NCBI GenBank assembly: GCA_964486335.1
Contig: CAZAMB010000002.1
Location: 1-64,000 of the forward strand
DNA: 64,000 bases
Source of the DNA: CAZAMB01 sp964486335
GTDB lineage: Bacteria > Planctomycetota > Phycisphaerae > UBA1845
Direction: 5' to 3'
Of this stretch, positions 9,078 through 17,723 are shown piece by piece (the stretch's first letter is position 1; the number at the start of each line of letters is the position of its first letter). The notes under the pieces were generated by a model. The model ran no database searches. It worked only from the letters and a program-made list of their open reading frames with translations, and had not been told where the DNA came from. Position numbers and translations under genes: made by a program.

Positions 9078-9316
9078 TTCAGTGTAGGTGCGGTCCGTCA
9101 GCTCAACCCGGTCCGAACGCGGGCCGTCGGCCGCAACCCGGAAATCTCTGGTTTTTCGCGTGATTCGTAAGAGCAAAATCAGCCTTGTGATTTGTCGCCG
9201 AATTAGAGACAATGTAGTTGCGTAAATTGCGCTGTCCAGCGCCGTGTATTCTAGGGTTCCGTCGCTTGGGCGCTTGGACCGACGGCAGTCAATTCTTCAA
9301 CGTGGAAGGGGAGCTG

Positions 9317-11197
9317 ATGAAACCTTGCCTGCTTGCATTCCCAGCATTGTGCGTGTTCAACTCATTCGTTGTCGCCGCGACAATCCGCGTTCCGAGCGAC
9401 GCTCCAACGATTCAGATGGCAATCGAAATGGCCCAACCGCAGGATTCAATCCTAGTGGCTCCCGGAACTTACGCTGAGTCGATAAACTTTCTGGGCAAGG
9501 CAATTACCGTCCGAAGCGTCGGGGGCCCAGACGTCACGACAATAGATGGTACCGGGCAACTCGGAAGCGTAATCACTTGCGCGAGCGGCGAGGGGCCAGA
9601 TACGTTGCTAGATGGGTTTACGATTACTGGTGGCTCCGGGTCGTTAATCAGCGGAACGCGATACGGCGGCGGGATGCTCAATTATTTTAGCAATCCGACC
9701 GTATTGAATTGCAACTTTCTAAACAACGGCGCAACACGTGGAGGCGGTGTGGCCAACTATAAAGCCGATACCAGAATGATTAATTGTAAGTTTTTTTCCA
9801 ATTCAGCCTCTGAGGGAGGCGGCCTTTATAACAGGCTATGCAGTCCGGCCATAACCGATTGCCTCTTTGATCAGAATGAATCTGGCAGTGGAGTGTTTAC
9901 CTTTTCCCCGAATGGGTATTTACCGACAGCTCGCCCGGTTATACGCGATTGCACTTTTACAAGGAATGCTCCAGCCGGGCTAATTGGCGGGGGTGAGCTT
10001 ATCCTGAATAGTTGCCTTTTCGAGTTTAATGCGATCGGTGTGAGTGTTACAAGTGGAAGCGCCCATATCACGGGCTGCGCATTTAGGGACAACTCTGGAG
10101 CTGGGCTGGCTACATCATACAGCGACGTCATGATTTCCGACTCCATTTTCATGCGTAATTCAGGCACCGGTATGTCAAATATCGGTTCCGGGAACCGGCA
10201 GGTAAGCAATTGCACGTTTTCCGAAAACTCAGCCGAGCTCCCGACGGGCAGTGGCGGTGGAATATTTAATGGGCGGTATGTGATAGCGACAATTACTCGA
10301 TGCACGTTCAGCGGAAACACTGCGCACGTTGGTGGTGGTATATCAAATGACGATAGCGACGCGACGATTACTCAATGTGTGTTTCAGGCAAATCGGGCAA
10401 GCGAAGGCGGCGGCATTTACAATCGCCAGCAATACAATGGCAATCAAGCCATAAGAATTGTTAACTGCAGTTTCGTAGCGAATGCAGCTAGTTTATGGGG
10501 AGGGGGCGTCAGAAACTATGTGTCGCGCCCGGCGTTAACGAGTTGTACGCTTGCTGCGAATAAGGCGGAAGGGACTCGTAGCGTTCCAGGTGGCGGAGGC
10601 GTGTATGGTGGCGGAATGCTCGAAAACTGCATCTTTTGGGGCGACTTCCCAAACGAGGCTACACCGGATTCGAATGCACTTGACGTAAAGTTCTGTTGTA
10701 TTCGAGGCGGGTTTCCCCTTGGCGCGGTAAACGCCGGCGGCAACATTTTTGTTGACCCGAGCTTCGTGCGGCCGCCAGGGCCCGGCCCCGACGGGGCTTG
10801 GGGTGGTAGCGACGACGACTTAGGAAATCTACGTTTGGGGTCAGATTCACCGTGTATCGACGCCGGTGATTCAGCCTACGGATTGAACCCTGAGAATCCA
10901 ATTGATGATCTCGACGGTGGGTTGCGGATTGTGGGCGTCGCTGTAGACCTCGGAGCATTCGAGTCTCAGGGTACGCAACAAAACGAATGGCCCGATTTTG
11001 ACAAGGATGGAATTCCAGATTTTCGAGATTTCGATATCGACGGCGACGGAATTGTTAATTCAGCGGACGATTGCGACTACACACCGCTTGGTGTTTCGAT
11101 TGACTCTGAGGGTCGTCCCCGCGCGGATTTGAATCACGATTGCAAGGTGGACCTTGCTGATTTTGCGATTATGCAACTTGACATCTTCGGGCCGTAG
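9317..11197 (+). CDS. Secreted parallel beta-helix protein with dockerin-like tail
   Basis: Probable exported surface protein of 626 residues. ATG 9317 follows GGGGAG; upstream in-frame codons to 9218 add no signal. Residues 1-20 form a signal peptide (LLAFPALCVFNSFVVAA). The body (about 25-520) repeats turns such as GGGLYN, NCTFSENSA and GGGIFN, typical of right-handed beta-helix (POMP-like) folds: NC(T/S)F marks one face and GGG the turns. The C-terminus (DFDKDGIPDFRDFDIDGDG, then ADLNHDCKVDLADF) is a calcium-binding thrombospondin-type-3/dockerin-like region. Base composition is far more AT-rich than its neighbours, so transfer or atypical selection is possible. The ligand is unknown. Confidence 0.85.
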   Translation: MKPCLLAFPALCVFNSFVVAATIRVPSDAPTIQMAIEMAQPQDSILVAPGTYAESINFLGKAITVRSVGGPDVTTIDGTGQLGSVITCASGEGPDTLLDGFTITGGSGSLISGTRYGGGMLNYFSNPTVLNCNFLNNGATRGGGVANYKADTRMINCKFFSNSASEGGGLYNRLCSPAITDCLFDQNESGSGVFTFSPNGYLPTARPVIRDCTFTRNAPAGLIGGGELILNSCLFEFNAIGVSVTSGSAHITGCAFRDNSGAGLATSYSDVMISDSIFMRNSGTGMSNIGSGNRQVSNCTFSENSAELPTGSGGGIFNGRYVIATITRCTFSGNTAHVGGGISNDDSDATITQCVFQANRASEGGGIYNRQQYNGNQAIRIVNCSFVANAASLWGGGVRNYVSRPALTSCTLAANKAEGTRSVPGGGGVYGGGMLENCIFWGDFPNEATPDSNALDVKFCCIRGGFPLGAVNAGGNIFVDPSFVRPPGPGPDGAWGGSDDDLGNLRLGSDSPCIDAGDSAYGLNPENPIDDLDGGLRIVGVAVDLGAFESQGTQQNEWPDFDKDGIPDFRDFDIDGDGIVNSADDCDYTPLGVSIDSEGRPRADLNHDCKVDLADFAIMQLDIFGP

Positions 11198-11279
11198 TTG
11201 TAGCCGCAAAAAGTAATTTTCAAATGGCGTGCGGAGCCCGCCCAACACCCGCTTTGTCGTTGACCCGATTCGGCGGCGG

Positions 11280-11546
11280 TTACTTTCGCTTGCGGCGTTG
11301 TTTACCTCGACCGTTCGGCCCGGACCCGTTGGCTGGTTCAATGGCAACGACGTGTAACAGATCACATTGAATCGCTCGATCGGGCACGTCGTCGTCGCCG
11401 GAAGGCAGGCCGATGAAGACGCTGGTTCTCATGAGCCAAGCGAAATCCGGGTGGCGGATCACGTGTGTTTGGCCGTTGCTCAATTGAATCCGAAACGGTT
11501 GAAAGGGCGATTTGTGAAGAACGTCGTACAACTCCTGGTATCGCAT
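11280..11546 (-). CDS. Small conserved protein (QPFRPFRI-like family)
   Basis: Soluble 88-residue protein, function unknown. ATG 11546 has a strong GGAGG 7 nt upstream; the extra 12 codons to 11582 are not needed. The pattern MRYQELYDVLHKSPFQPFRIQ, HPDFAWLMRT and IQCDLLHVVAIEP matches a family of about 80-90 residues that is widespread and often multicopy in planctomycete genomes; I recall the family from its pattern and have no named function for it. The tail is basic (GKQRRKRK). Divergent from carB, with 95 bp between the starts. Confidence 0.75.
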   Translation of the reverse strand: MRYQELYDVLHKSPFQPFRIQLSNGQTHVIRHPDFAWLMRTSVFIGLPSGDDDVPDRAIQCDLLHVVAIEPANGSGPNGRGKQRRKRK

Positions 11547-11641
11547 TTGATCCTCCGCGAAAGCGGATTCTACGCCAAACAACGCTCCAGGACAACCGAT
11601 GCTGTGTCGCCGGGCGGGAGATTTCTGGATATAACACCCTC

Positions 11642-14600
11642 GTGCCGAAGCGAAGCGACATCAGGAACATCCTCATCATCGGCTCGGGACCGATCGTGAT
11701 CGGTCAGGGCGCGGAGTTCGACTATTCCGGCACGCAGGCGTGCAAGGCGCTGCGCGAGGAAGGCTACAGCGTCGTCCTCATCAACTCCAACCCCGCGACG
11801 ATCATGACCGACCCCGGCATGGCCGACCGCACCTACATCGAACCGATCACGCCGGAGTTCATCGAAAAGATATTGATCCGTGAGCGGGAAGACGGCCGAC
11901 CCGTTCATGCGCTGCTGCCGACGCTCGGCGGGCAGACGGGACTCAACTGCGCGATGGAGTGTCACGAGCGCGGGATTCTCGCCCGGCACGGCGTGGAGAT
12001 GATCGGCGCGACGCCCGAAGCGATTCACAAAGCCGAGGATCGCACGGCCTTTAAGCAGACGATGATCGAGATCGGCCTTGACGTGCCCCGGTCCGGCGTG
12101 GCGCACACCTGGGACGACGCGAAGGCGATTCTCGAATCGATCAAGCTCCCTTGCTGCATCCGACCGGCGTATACGCTTGGCGGAGAGGGCGGCGGATTCT
12201 GCCGAACGGACTCGGAGTTTGAGACGATCGCGCGGCGGGGGCTGGCGGCTTCGCGGGTGAGCGAAATCCTCATCGAGGAGAGTTTGTACGGCTGGAAGGA
12301 ATTCGAGCTGGAGGTGATGCGCGACCGGGCCGACAACGTGGTCATTATCTGCGGCATCGAAAACATTGACCCGATGGGCGTGCATACCGGCGACTCGATC
12401 ACCGTCGCGCCGATTCAGACGCTCACCGACAAAGAGTATCAGTTGATGCGCGACAGCTCGATCGCCATCATTCGGGCGATCGGTGTCGAGACCGGTGGGT
12501 GCAACATTCAGTTCGCGGTCGATCCGGCGACGGGCAGGCAGTGCGTGGTCGAGATGAACCCGCGGGTGTCGAGGTCGTCGGCGCTGGCGAGCAAGGCGAC
12601 AGGGTACCCGATCGCGCGCATCGCGGCCAAGCTGGCGGTCGGATATACGCTCGACGAACTGCCGAACGACATCACAAAGACGACGCCGGCGAGCTTCGAG
12701 CCGACGATCGACTACGTGGTTGTGAAGATTCCGCGCTGGACATTTGAGAAGTTTCCGGACAGCGATGAAACCCTGACGACGCAGATGAAATCGGTCGGCG
12801 AGGCGATGGCCATCGGGCGCACGTTCAAGGAGGCGTTTCAGAAGTGCATCCGGTCGATGGAGATTCAGCGGTTTGGTTTCGGATTGGATGACAATGACGC
12901 GTGGTTGAAGGCGAGGAAGAAGAGGCACGAAGCCACGAAGCCACGAAGCCACGAAGCGACGGAAGTCGGGAGACAACAAGGCAGCGAGGCAACAGGGCAG
13001 CAGGGCAACGAGGCAACGAGGCAACAAGGCAACGAGGCAACAGGGCAACAGGGCAAGAGTGAAGGGCATGCGATCGACAATCGAAAGTCTGCAATCGACA
13101 AGCGACCGTCGACAATCGACCATTCCACTTCCGCCATTGGCGGCGTGACCGCGACGGAAGCTCCGCCGGACACTGAGGAAGAACACGCCAAATCCTGGCC
13201 GATTCCGGAAGATGTGTTGCGCGACAAGTTGGCGAGGCCGAGCCAAGGCAGGCCGTACTACATTCGATATGCGTTCAAAATGGGCTGGCCGCTGAACGTC
13301 GTGCACGAACTGACGGGCATCGATCCCTGGTTTCTGGATCAGATGGCCCAGCTTGTCGAAGAAGAGGATCGACTGCTCGGCGCCGCGCACTTCTGTTCGC
13401 GCGACTCTTCGTCGAATGCGGATCGTGCCGGTTCGGTTCCTTCGCATTCTGCGCGGGATTTCAGCAAAGCCGACGCTGAGTTGCGGCGCATCAAGTCGCT
13501 CGGATATGCCGACCGACAGCTCGCGTCTGGCGCCGAAAACGCCGGATTCGGTGGTGGTCGCGGCTCCGCGGTTCGGCCCTCCTACGCGCTGGTCGATACA
13601 TGTGCGGCCGAGTTCGAGGCGATCACGCCGTATTATTACTCAACGCACGAAGCAAATCCGGGCGTCGTCAGCGCATCGATCGACAATCTGCGATCGACAA
13701 TCGACCGTTCGGAGACTAGCGATGAGATTCGCGCGACGGAGAAACCCAAGGTCGTCATCCTTGGCGGCGGGCCGAATCGGATCGGACAGGGGATCGAGTT
13801 CGATTATTGTTGCTGCCATGCTTCGTTCGCCGCTCGCAAGGCCGGGTTTGAGTCGGTCATGGTCAATTCCAATCCGGAGACCGTCAGTACGGACTTCGAC
13901 ACCAGCGATCTACTTTTCTTCGAGCCGCTCACGCACGAGGATGTGCTCAACATTGTTGAGCGGCTGAATGGTGGGTCGCTTTGCAGAGAAGGCAAAGAGG
14001 CAACAAGGCAAGGAGGCAACGTTCGATCGACCATCGACGATCAACAATCGTTCGGCGAGGAGCGCTCGAGCGGCGTTCGCGGCGTCATCGTGCAGTTCGG
14101 CGGACAGACGCCGCTCAATCTCGCGCAAGGGCTGAAGGACTCCGGAGTGCCGATCCTTGGCACACAACCGGAGATGATTCACCTAGCCGAAGATCGCGAG
14201 GCTTTTCAGCGCGTACTTCGCGAACTCAGCTTGCTTCAGCCTCCCAGCGGCATCGCTCGTTCGCGGGCGGATGCGCAAACGGTCGCCGAGCGAATCGGTT
14301 ATCCGGTGCTTGTTCGTCCGAGCTACGTGCTGGGCGGGCGGGGAATGAAGGTATGCAACAATCAAAAGGATTTGGATGATTTTCTTGACGCAGCGATGGC
14401 TGCCACCGACCGTCGCGGCGCGGGACTCGACAACCCGATTCTCATCGACAAGTTCCTCGTTGACGCGATTGAAGTCGACGTCGATGCCGTGGCCGACTTC
14501 GGTCGCGACGGCGACGACGCCGAAACACAACCGCCGACGTGCATGGTCGCGGGCATCATGGAACACATCGAAGAAGCCGGCATTCATTCCGGCGACAGCA

Positions 14601-15481
14601 CAACGGTCATTCCACCGTTTTCACTGGGAAGGGTGGTCATCGAGGAACTCTTCCGATCGACGAAGCGACTGGCGAAGCGACTGCGTGTCTGCGGAGCGAT
14701 GAATATTCAATATGCCATTCTCAATCGCACCGTCTATGTGCTCGAGGTGAATCCGCGAGCGTCGCGGACGCTTCCCTTTGTCGCCAAAGCCACGGGCGTC
14801 CCATGGGCCGAAGTGGCGACGCGCGCGATGCTCGGCGAGCCGCTTCGGTGCGTGCTCGACGAACTCGGCGTGGACAAGACACCCTGGCCGGACCACACGG
14901 CCGTCAAAGCGCCAGTGTTTCCGTTTCATAAGTTTCCCGGTGTGGATGTTATTCTCGGTCCGGAGATGCGCAGCACCGGTGAGGCGATGGCCATCGCGCC
15001 GAGTTTCGGACAGTCGTTTGCCAAGGCCCAGATTGCCGTCGGATTGTCACTGCCGACCTCCGGCAATGTCCTCGTCAGCGTGTGCGATCCCGACAAGCCG
15101 CGAATCGTATCCATTGCCCGCGAACTGCTCGACCTTGGATTTCACATTTACTCGACGCTCGGAACCCGCGACGTGCTGAATGAGGCCGGCATTCCCGCGA
15201 CACTCGTCTCCAAGTCGCAGGACACGCACGGCGCGCCGTTTCTCCTCGACTTGATCCTCGACGGAACGCTTAATCTGCTGATCAATACACCAATTCGAAC
15301 CGGTTCCGCGTCGGCCGAAGGTCGCTGGCGCGCCGCCGCCACCGCGCGAAGGATTCCGCTTATCACTACGATTGCGGGGGCCCGCGCTGCCGTCCAGGCC
15401 ATTCGCGCGCTTTCGAAATCGGAAGAAGGCGATGATCCAATGCCGCTCGAAGTACGCTGCCTTCAAGAGTATTTTGCGTAA
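11642..15481 (+). CDS. carB: Carbamoyl-phosphate synthase large subunit with insertions
   Basis: Makes carbamoyl phosphate for pyrimidines and arginine; carA is not in the window. Reading from GTG 11642 (VPKRSDIRNILIIGSGPIVI) gives 1279 residues against about 1070-1080 for the family. Both ATP-grasp halves are complete: QGAEFDYSGTQACKAL and VVEMNPRVSRSSALASKATG in the first, GGGPNRIGQGIEFDYCC and VLEVNPRASRTLPFVAKATG in the second, then the MGS-like allosteric domain. The extra length is three low-complexity insertions (near residues 424-500, 674-698 and 778-810) plus smaller loops. Residues near 627-645 look frame-shifted and restored. The ribosome site is weak. Whether the protein is active cannot be told from sequence, but all catalytic signatures persist. 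Confidence 0.93.
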   Translation: MPKRSDIRNILIIGSGPIVIGQGAEFDYSGTQACKALREEGYSVVLINSNPATIMTDPGMADRTYIEPITPEFIEKILIREREDGRPVHALLPTLGGQTGLNCAMECHERGILARHGVEMIGATPEAIHKAEDRTAFKQTMIEIGLDVPRSGVAHTWDDAKAILESIKLPCCIRPAYTLGGEGGGFCRTDSEFETIARRGLAASRVSEILIEESLYGWKEFELEVMRDRADNVVIICGIENIDPMGVHTGDSITVAPIQTLTDKEYQLMRDSSIAIIRAIGVETGGCNIQFAVDPATGRQCVVEMNPRVSRSSALASKATGYPIARIAAKLAVGYTLDELPNDITKTTPASFEPTIDYVVVKIPRWTFEKFPDSDETLTTQMKSVGEAMAIGRTFKEAFQKCIRSMEIQRFGFGLDDNDAWLKARKKRHEATKPRSHEATEVGRQQGSEATGQQGNEATRQQGNEATGQQGKSEGHAIDNRKSAIDKRPSTIDHSTSAIGGVTATEAPPDTEEEHAKSWPIPEDVLRDKLARPSQGRPYYIRYAFKMGWPLNVVHELTGIDPWFLDQMAQLVEEEDRLLGAAHFCSRDSSSNADRAGSVPSHSARDFSKADAELRRIKSLGYADRQLASGAENAGFGGGRGSAVRPSYALVDTCAAEFEAITPYYYSTHEANPGVVSASIDNLRSTIDRSETSDEIRATEKPKVVILGGGPNRIGQGIEFDYCCCHASFAARKAGFESVMVNSNPETVSTDFDTSDLLFFEPLTHEDVLNIVERLNGGSLCREGKEATRQGGNVRSTIDDQQSFGEERSSGVRGVIVQFGGQTPLNLAQGLKDSGVPILGTQPEMIHLAEDREAFQRVLRELSLLQPPSGIARSRADAQTVAERIGYPVLVRPSYVLGGRGMKVCNNQKDLDDFLDAAMAATDRRGAGLDNPILIDKFLVDAIEVDVDAVADFGRDGDDAETQPPTCMVAGIMEHIEEAGIHSGDSTTVIPPFSLGRVVIEELFRSTKRLAKRLRVCGAMNIQYAILNRTVYVLEVNPRASRTLPFVAKATGVPWAEVATRAMLGEPLRCVLDELGVDKTPWPDHTAVKAPVFPFHKFPGVDVILGPEMRSTGEAMAIAPSFGQSFAKAQIAVGLSLPTSGNVLVSVCDPDKPRIVSIARELLDLGFHIYSTLGTRDVLNEAGIPATLVSKSQDTHGAPFLLDLILDGTLNLLINTPIRTGSASAEGRWRAAATARRIPLITTIAGARAAVQAIRALSKSEEGDDPMPLEVRCLQEYFA
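12913..13145 (+). repeat. 8-bp tandem repeats inserted in carB (site 1)
   Basis: Three blocks follow one another inside the carB reading frame. First come about four units of GCCACGAA. Then come about eleven 8-bp units of the form (A/G)GGCAAC(A/G), at 12970-13060. The last block is built on AATCGAC motifs. Because 8 bp is not a multiple of 3, the peptide repeats every 24 bp as NEATRQQG/NEATGQQG. It occupies the linker before the oligomerisation domain. Confidence 0.8.
13661..13735 (+). repeat. AATCGAC-type insertion in carB (site 2)
   Basis: In-frame extra 25 or so residues containing SIDNLRSTIDRSETS, between the conserved TPYYYST and KPKVVILGGGPNR. The DNA is built from GATCGACAATC-like motifs, as at the 3' end of insertion 1. 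Confidence 0.65.
13975..14070 (+). repeat. Mixed repeat insertion in carB (site 3)
   Basis: In-frame extra 30 or so residues (EGKEATRQGGN, then RSTIDDQQS) between the conserved DVLNIVER and GVIVQFGGQTPLNL. It combines the GGCAACA-type 8-mers and the ATCGAC motifs of insertion 1 in the same order. Confidence 0.65.
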
Positions 15482-15790
15482 CTCACGTTCAATTGACGGG
15501 GCGCGTCGAAGTCTGAACGAAGCAAAGTGTAACTGACTGGCACGGTTGTTTGGCGGCCTCGGACGCGAGACATTCGCTGCCAATTTCACGGCCACAACAC
15601 CCGCGCCGGACATCAGCAGTTTGCGGCCACAGGAGTCGATCCTCCGATCGAATGGTTTGACGAATGGACGTGTCGGTACGCTGTTCGCCTCGTCAAGGGC
15701 CAGATTGAGCAGGACGCGACTGTCGATGACGGAGCGTTGGGTCAAGGTCTCTCAAAGAATCATGACTTGCGCGGGCATGGGAAAGCTGGG
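15482..15790. other. Intergenic spacer after carB
   Basis: I find no convincing gene here. Open frames on both strands (82 codons plus, 232 codons minus and partly antisense to carB) lack recognisable motifs and good ribosome sites. No terminator hairpin with a T-run is evident after carB. Confidence 0.5.
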
Positions 15791-15819
15791 TTGACCCTTC
15801 CTTTCCACGGTTTTAGAAT
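15791..15819 (+). promoter_or_regulatory. Sigma-70-like promoter of trxA
   Basis: TTGACC (15791-15796), a 17-bp spacer, then TAGAAT (15814-15819), close to the TTGACA/TATAAT consensus at ideal spacing. It ends 39 bp before the trxA ATG, giving a short leader. Confidence 0.6.
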
Positions 15820-15858
15820 TGCTGGTTTGCCAAGGGGGCTCTAACCGAAGGAGATGTC

Positions 15859-16200
15859 ATGGCCGGGCAGAATACGCTCGAATTCACGGATGCCAATTTT
15901 GACGATACGGTGCTGCAATCGGATCAGCCGGTGCTGGTGGACTTCTGGGCCGAATGGTGCGGTCCGTGCAAAGCCCTGACGCCGGTGATCGACGAGCTGG
16001 CCAAGGATTATCACGGCAGGGCGAAAGTGGGCAAGGTCGATACCGACGCCAATCGCCAGATTTCGGTGCAGTTTTCGGTCAGCGCCATTCCGACGGTGAT
16101 GCTGTTCAACAAAGGGCAGATCGTCGAGAAATTCGTCGGACTACAGGGCAAGAAGGTGTTTGCGGCGGCGCTGGACAAGCTTGTCGGCGGCGCGAAGTGA
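15859..16200 (+). CDS. trxA: Thioredoxin
   Basis: Cytoplasmic dithiol oxidoreductase of 113 residues. The active site is WCGPC with Cys34 and Cys37, preceded by the buried VDFWAEW strand; the cis-Pro segment reads SAIPTVMLF and the end is the usual Gly-Lys-rich helix. AAGGAGATGTC precedes the ATG, giving a clear ribosome site. It lies alone on the plus strand under a promoter-like sequence, with 130 bp before the next gene. Length and motifs are those of a classical thioredoxin rather than a membrane-anchored TlpA type. Confidence 0.95.
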   Translation: MAGQNTLEFTDANFDDTVLQSDQPVLVDFWAEWCGPCKALTPVIDELAKDYHGRAKVGKVDTDANRQISVQFSVSAIPTVMLFNKGQIVEKFVGLQGKKVFAAALDKLVGGAK

Positions 16201-16330
16201 TCGACTGCGAACATGACGCGATAGTGCGATAAACCGCCTCGTGATTTGAATGGCTGAATAACCGCTCGGCCAACGTGTCGACGCGTTGCCAGAACAAAAC
16301 ACTGTTTTTCTACATTCACGATGACTCCCC

Positions 16331-17695
16331 ATGGTCGAAGGAACGTTCAATCTTGAGGTGTTCGATACTCCCAAGCCGGGCGGCCGGTCTCACGGCGGTT
16401 GCGGCAGTTGCGGCAGCGGCAATGGTGAGCGTTGCGGTAACGGGCTGGAGAAAATCTATCCGACCACGGCGGTTCGATTCGGCTACCTTCGCTACATCGG
16501 CGAGTTCACGCACGCACCCGACATGAAGTTCACCTGCGGCGCGAAAGTCATCATTCAGACGCGTCGCGGCATTGAAATGGGCGAGCAGGTTTCGCTGACC
16601 TGCGGCGGCTGCGACAAGTCCGTCACGCGCGATCAAATGAAGGACTGGGTTCGAAGCAGCGGCGAGGACTCTTTTATCTTCGACGCCGGTCGCATCCTAC
16701 GCGAAGCCACCGCCGCCGACCTCGCCGAATACGCCCACATCCAGGCGGGATGCCGGGAAAAGCGCGGATTTGCCCAGCGCGCGGCCGATCAGTACAAGCT
16801 GCCGCTGCGCGTCGTCGATTGCGAGCACCTGTTCGGCGGCGAGCGGATCCTCTTCTTCTTTCTTTCCGAAGATCGCATCGACTTTCGCGCCATGGTCCAG
16901 GACCTGACCCGCGAATACCGCACGCGCATCGACATGCGACAGGTCGGAGCGCGGGACGAGGCTCGACTTCTGGCCGATTACGAGACCTGCGGGCGCGAAG
17001 TTTGCTGTAAGGTCTTCCTGAAAACGCTCCGTCCCATCACGATGCGAATGGCCAAGGTGCAGAAGGCGACGCTCGACCCGAGCCAGGTGTCGGGTCGGTG
17101 CGGGCGGCTGAAGTGCTGTCTGCGCTACGAACACGTTGCCTACGAGGAACTCGAGAAGCAACTTCCGCGAACGGGACTTCGCATTCGAACGAACCACGGC
17201 GAGGGCGTGATTGTTAATCGTCAGGTGCTTACGCAGCTGGTTCAGATTCGCAAGGACGACGGCAGTCTTGTGACTGTTGTCGCAGAGGACATCACCGAAA
17301 TCGGCGTGCCTGCGCCTCCGCCGTCGGCGTTGCCTGGAGCCGAACCGAGCGGTCCTCGCCGAGTATCCGGCGGCCCGCGCGGACGCGGCCCGGATCGAAC
17401 CTCAACGAGTCGCCCGGCGCCGGGACGCGGAAGGCCCGGCGAAGCCAAACCCGCCGGCGGACCATCGCGACCCGTTGATCCGCAAAAAGAACCGCAAGGA
17501 CCGGCCGCCCCTGCCGTAAACAGTTCAGATGCCGCGCCGCCGTCTGGTTCCGAAACGGGCGGTGCCAGTGGACCTGCTCGGGCTGCCGGTGGTCGACGAC
17601 GAAATCGCCGCCGGCGAGGAGGCAAGGGCGGCGGCCAAGGTCGTCCGGGCAATACGGGGGGTGGCGATCCGAACCCGCGACCTCCGCAGGAGTGA
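16331..17695 (+). CDS. RicT/PSP1-family protein with basic RG-rich tail
   Basis: Resembles RicT (YaaT), a PSP1 C-terminal domain protein that in Bacillus belongs to the Y-complex guiding RNase Y-dependent mRNA maturation. Of 454 residues, about 55-310 hold the conserved part: RIDMRQVGARDEARLLADY, then the cysteine cluster YETCGREVCC and SGRCGRLKCCLRYE, which in RicT helps bind an Fe-S cluster. Unlike short RicT proteins it has a Cys/Gly-rich N-terminus (GGCGSCGSGNGERCGN) and a tail of about 130 residues rich in Pro, Arg and Gly (GRRRNRRRRGGKGGG), probably RNA-binding. No strong ribosome site precedes the ATG. The target is unknown here. Confidence 0.8.
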   Translation: MVEGTFNLEVFDTPKPGGRSHGGCGSCGSGNGERCGNGLEKIYPTTAVRFGYLRYIGEFTHAPDMKFTCGAKVIIQTRRGIEMGEQVSLTCGGCDKSVTRDQMKDWVRSSGEDSFIFDAGRILREATAADLAEYAHIQAGCREKRGFAQRAADQYKLPLRVVDCEHLFGGERILFFFLSEDRIDFRAMVQDLTREYRTRIDMRQVGARDEARLLADYETCGREVCCKVFLKTLRPITMRMAKVQKATLDPSQVSGRCGRLKCCLRYEHVAYEELEKQLPRTGLRIRTNHGEGVIVNRQVLTQLVQIRKDDGSLVTVVAEDITEIGVPAPPPSALPGAEPSGPRRVSGGPRGRGPDRTSTSRPAPGRGRPGEAKPAGGPSRPVDPQKEPQGPAAPAVNSSDAAPPSGSETGGASGPARAAGGRRRNRRRRGGKGGGQGRPGNTGGGDPNPRPPQE

Positions 17696-17723
17696 TTGCG
17701 CTGCAGACTTTTTGTCGATACAC

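Larger units (their letters stand above)
8770..9316. other. Intergenic spacer with short repeats
   Basis: Divergent spacer between ftsW (leftwards) and the beta-helix gene (rightwards). It should hold both promoters, but no clear -35/-10 pair stands out. The middle contains two copies of a 35-bp palindromic element, annotated separately, and a weaker pair reading AGGTGCG(C/G)TCCG(A/T)CAG near 9010 and 9087. I see no convincing gene in it. Confidence 0.6.

Noticed and set aside
12970..13060. GGCAAC 8-mer array as a CRISPR or origin iteron array
   Set aside because: The units are contiguous without spacers, lie inside carB and translate to a continuous low-complexity peptide.
11570..13447. Long minus-strand frame (625 codons) antisense to carB
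   Set aside because: It mirrors carB codon periodicity in GC-rich DNA, is Arg-rich with no recognisable motif or ribosome site, and carB itself has strong family signatures.
15047..15745. Minus-strand frame of 232 codons at the end of carB
   Set aside because: Partly antisense to carB, no recognisable domain; the part outside carB might be an old remnant but I could not support it.
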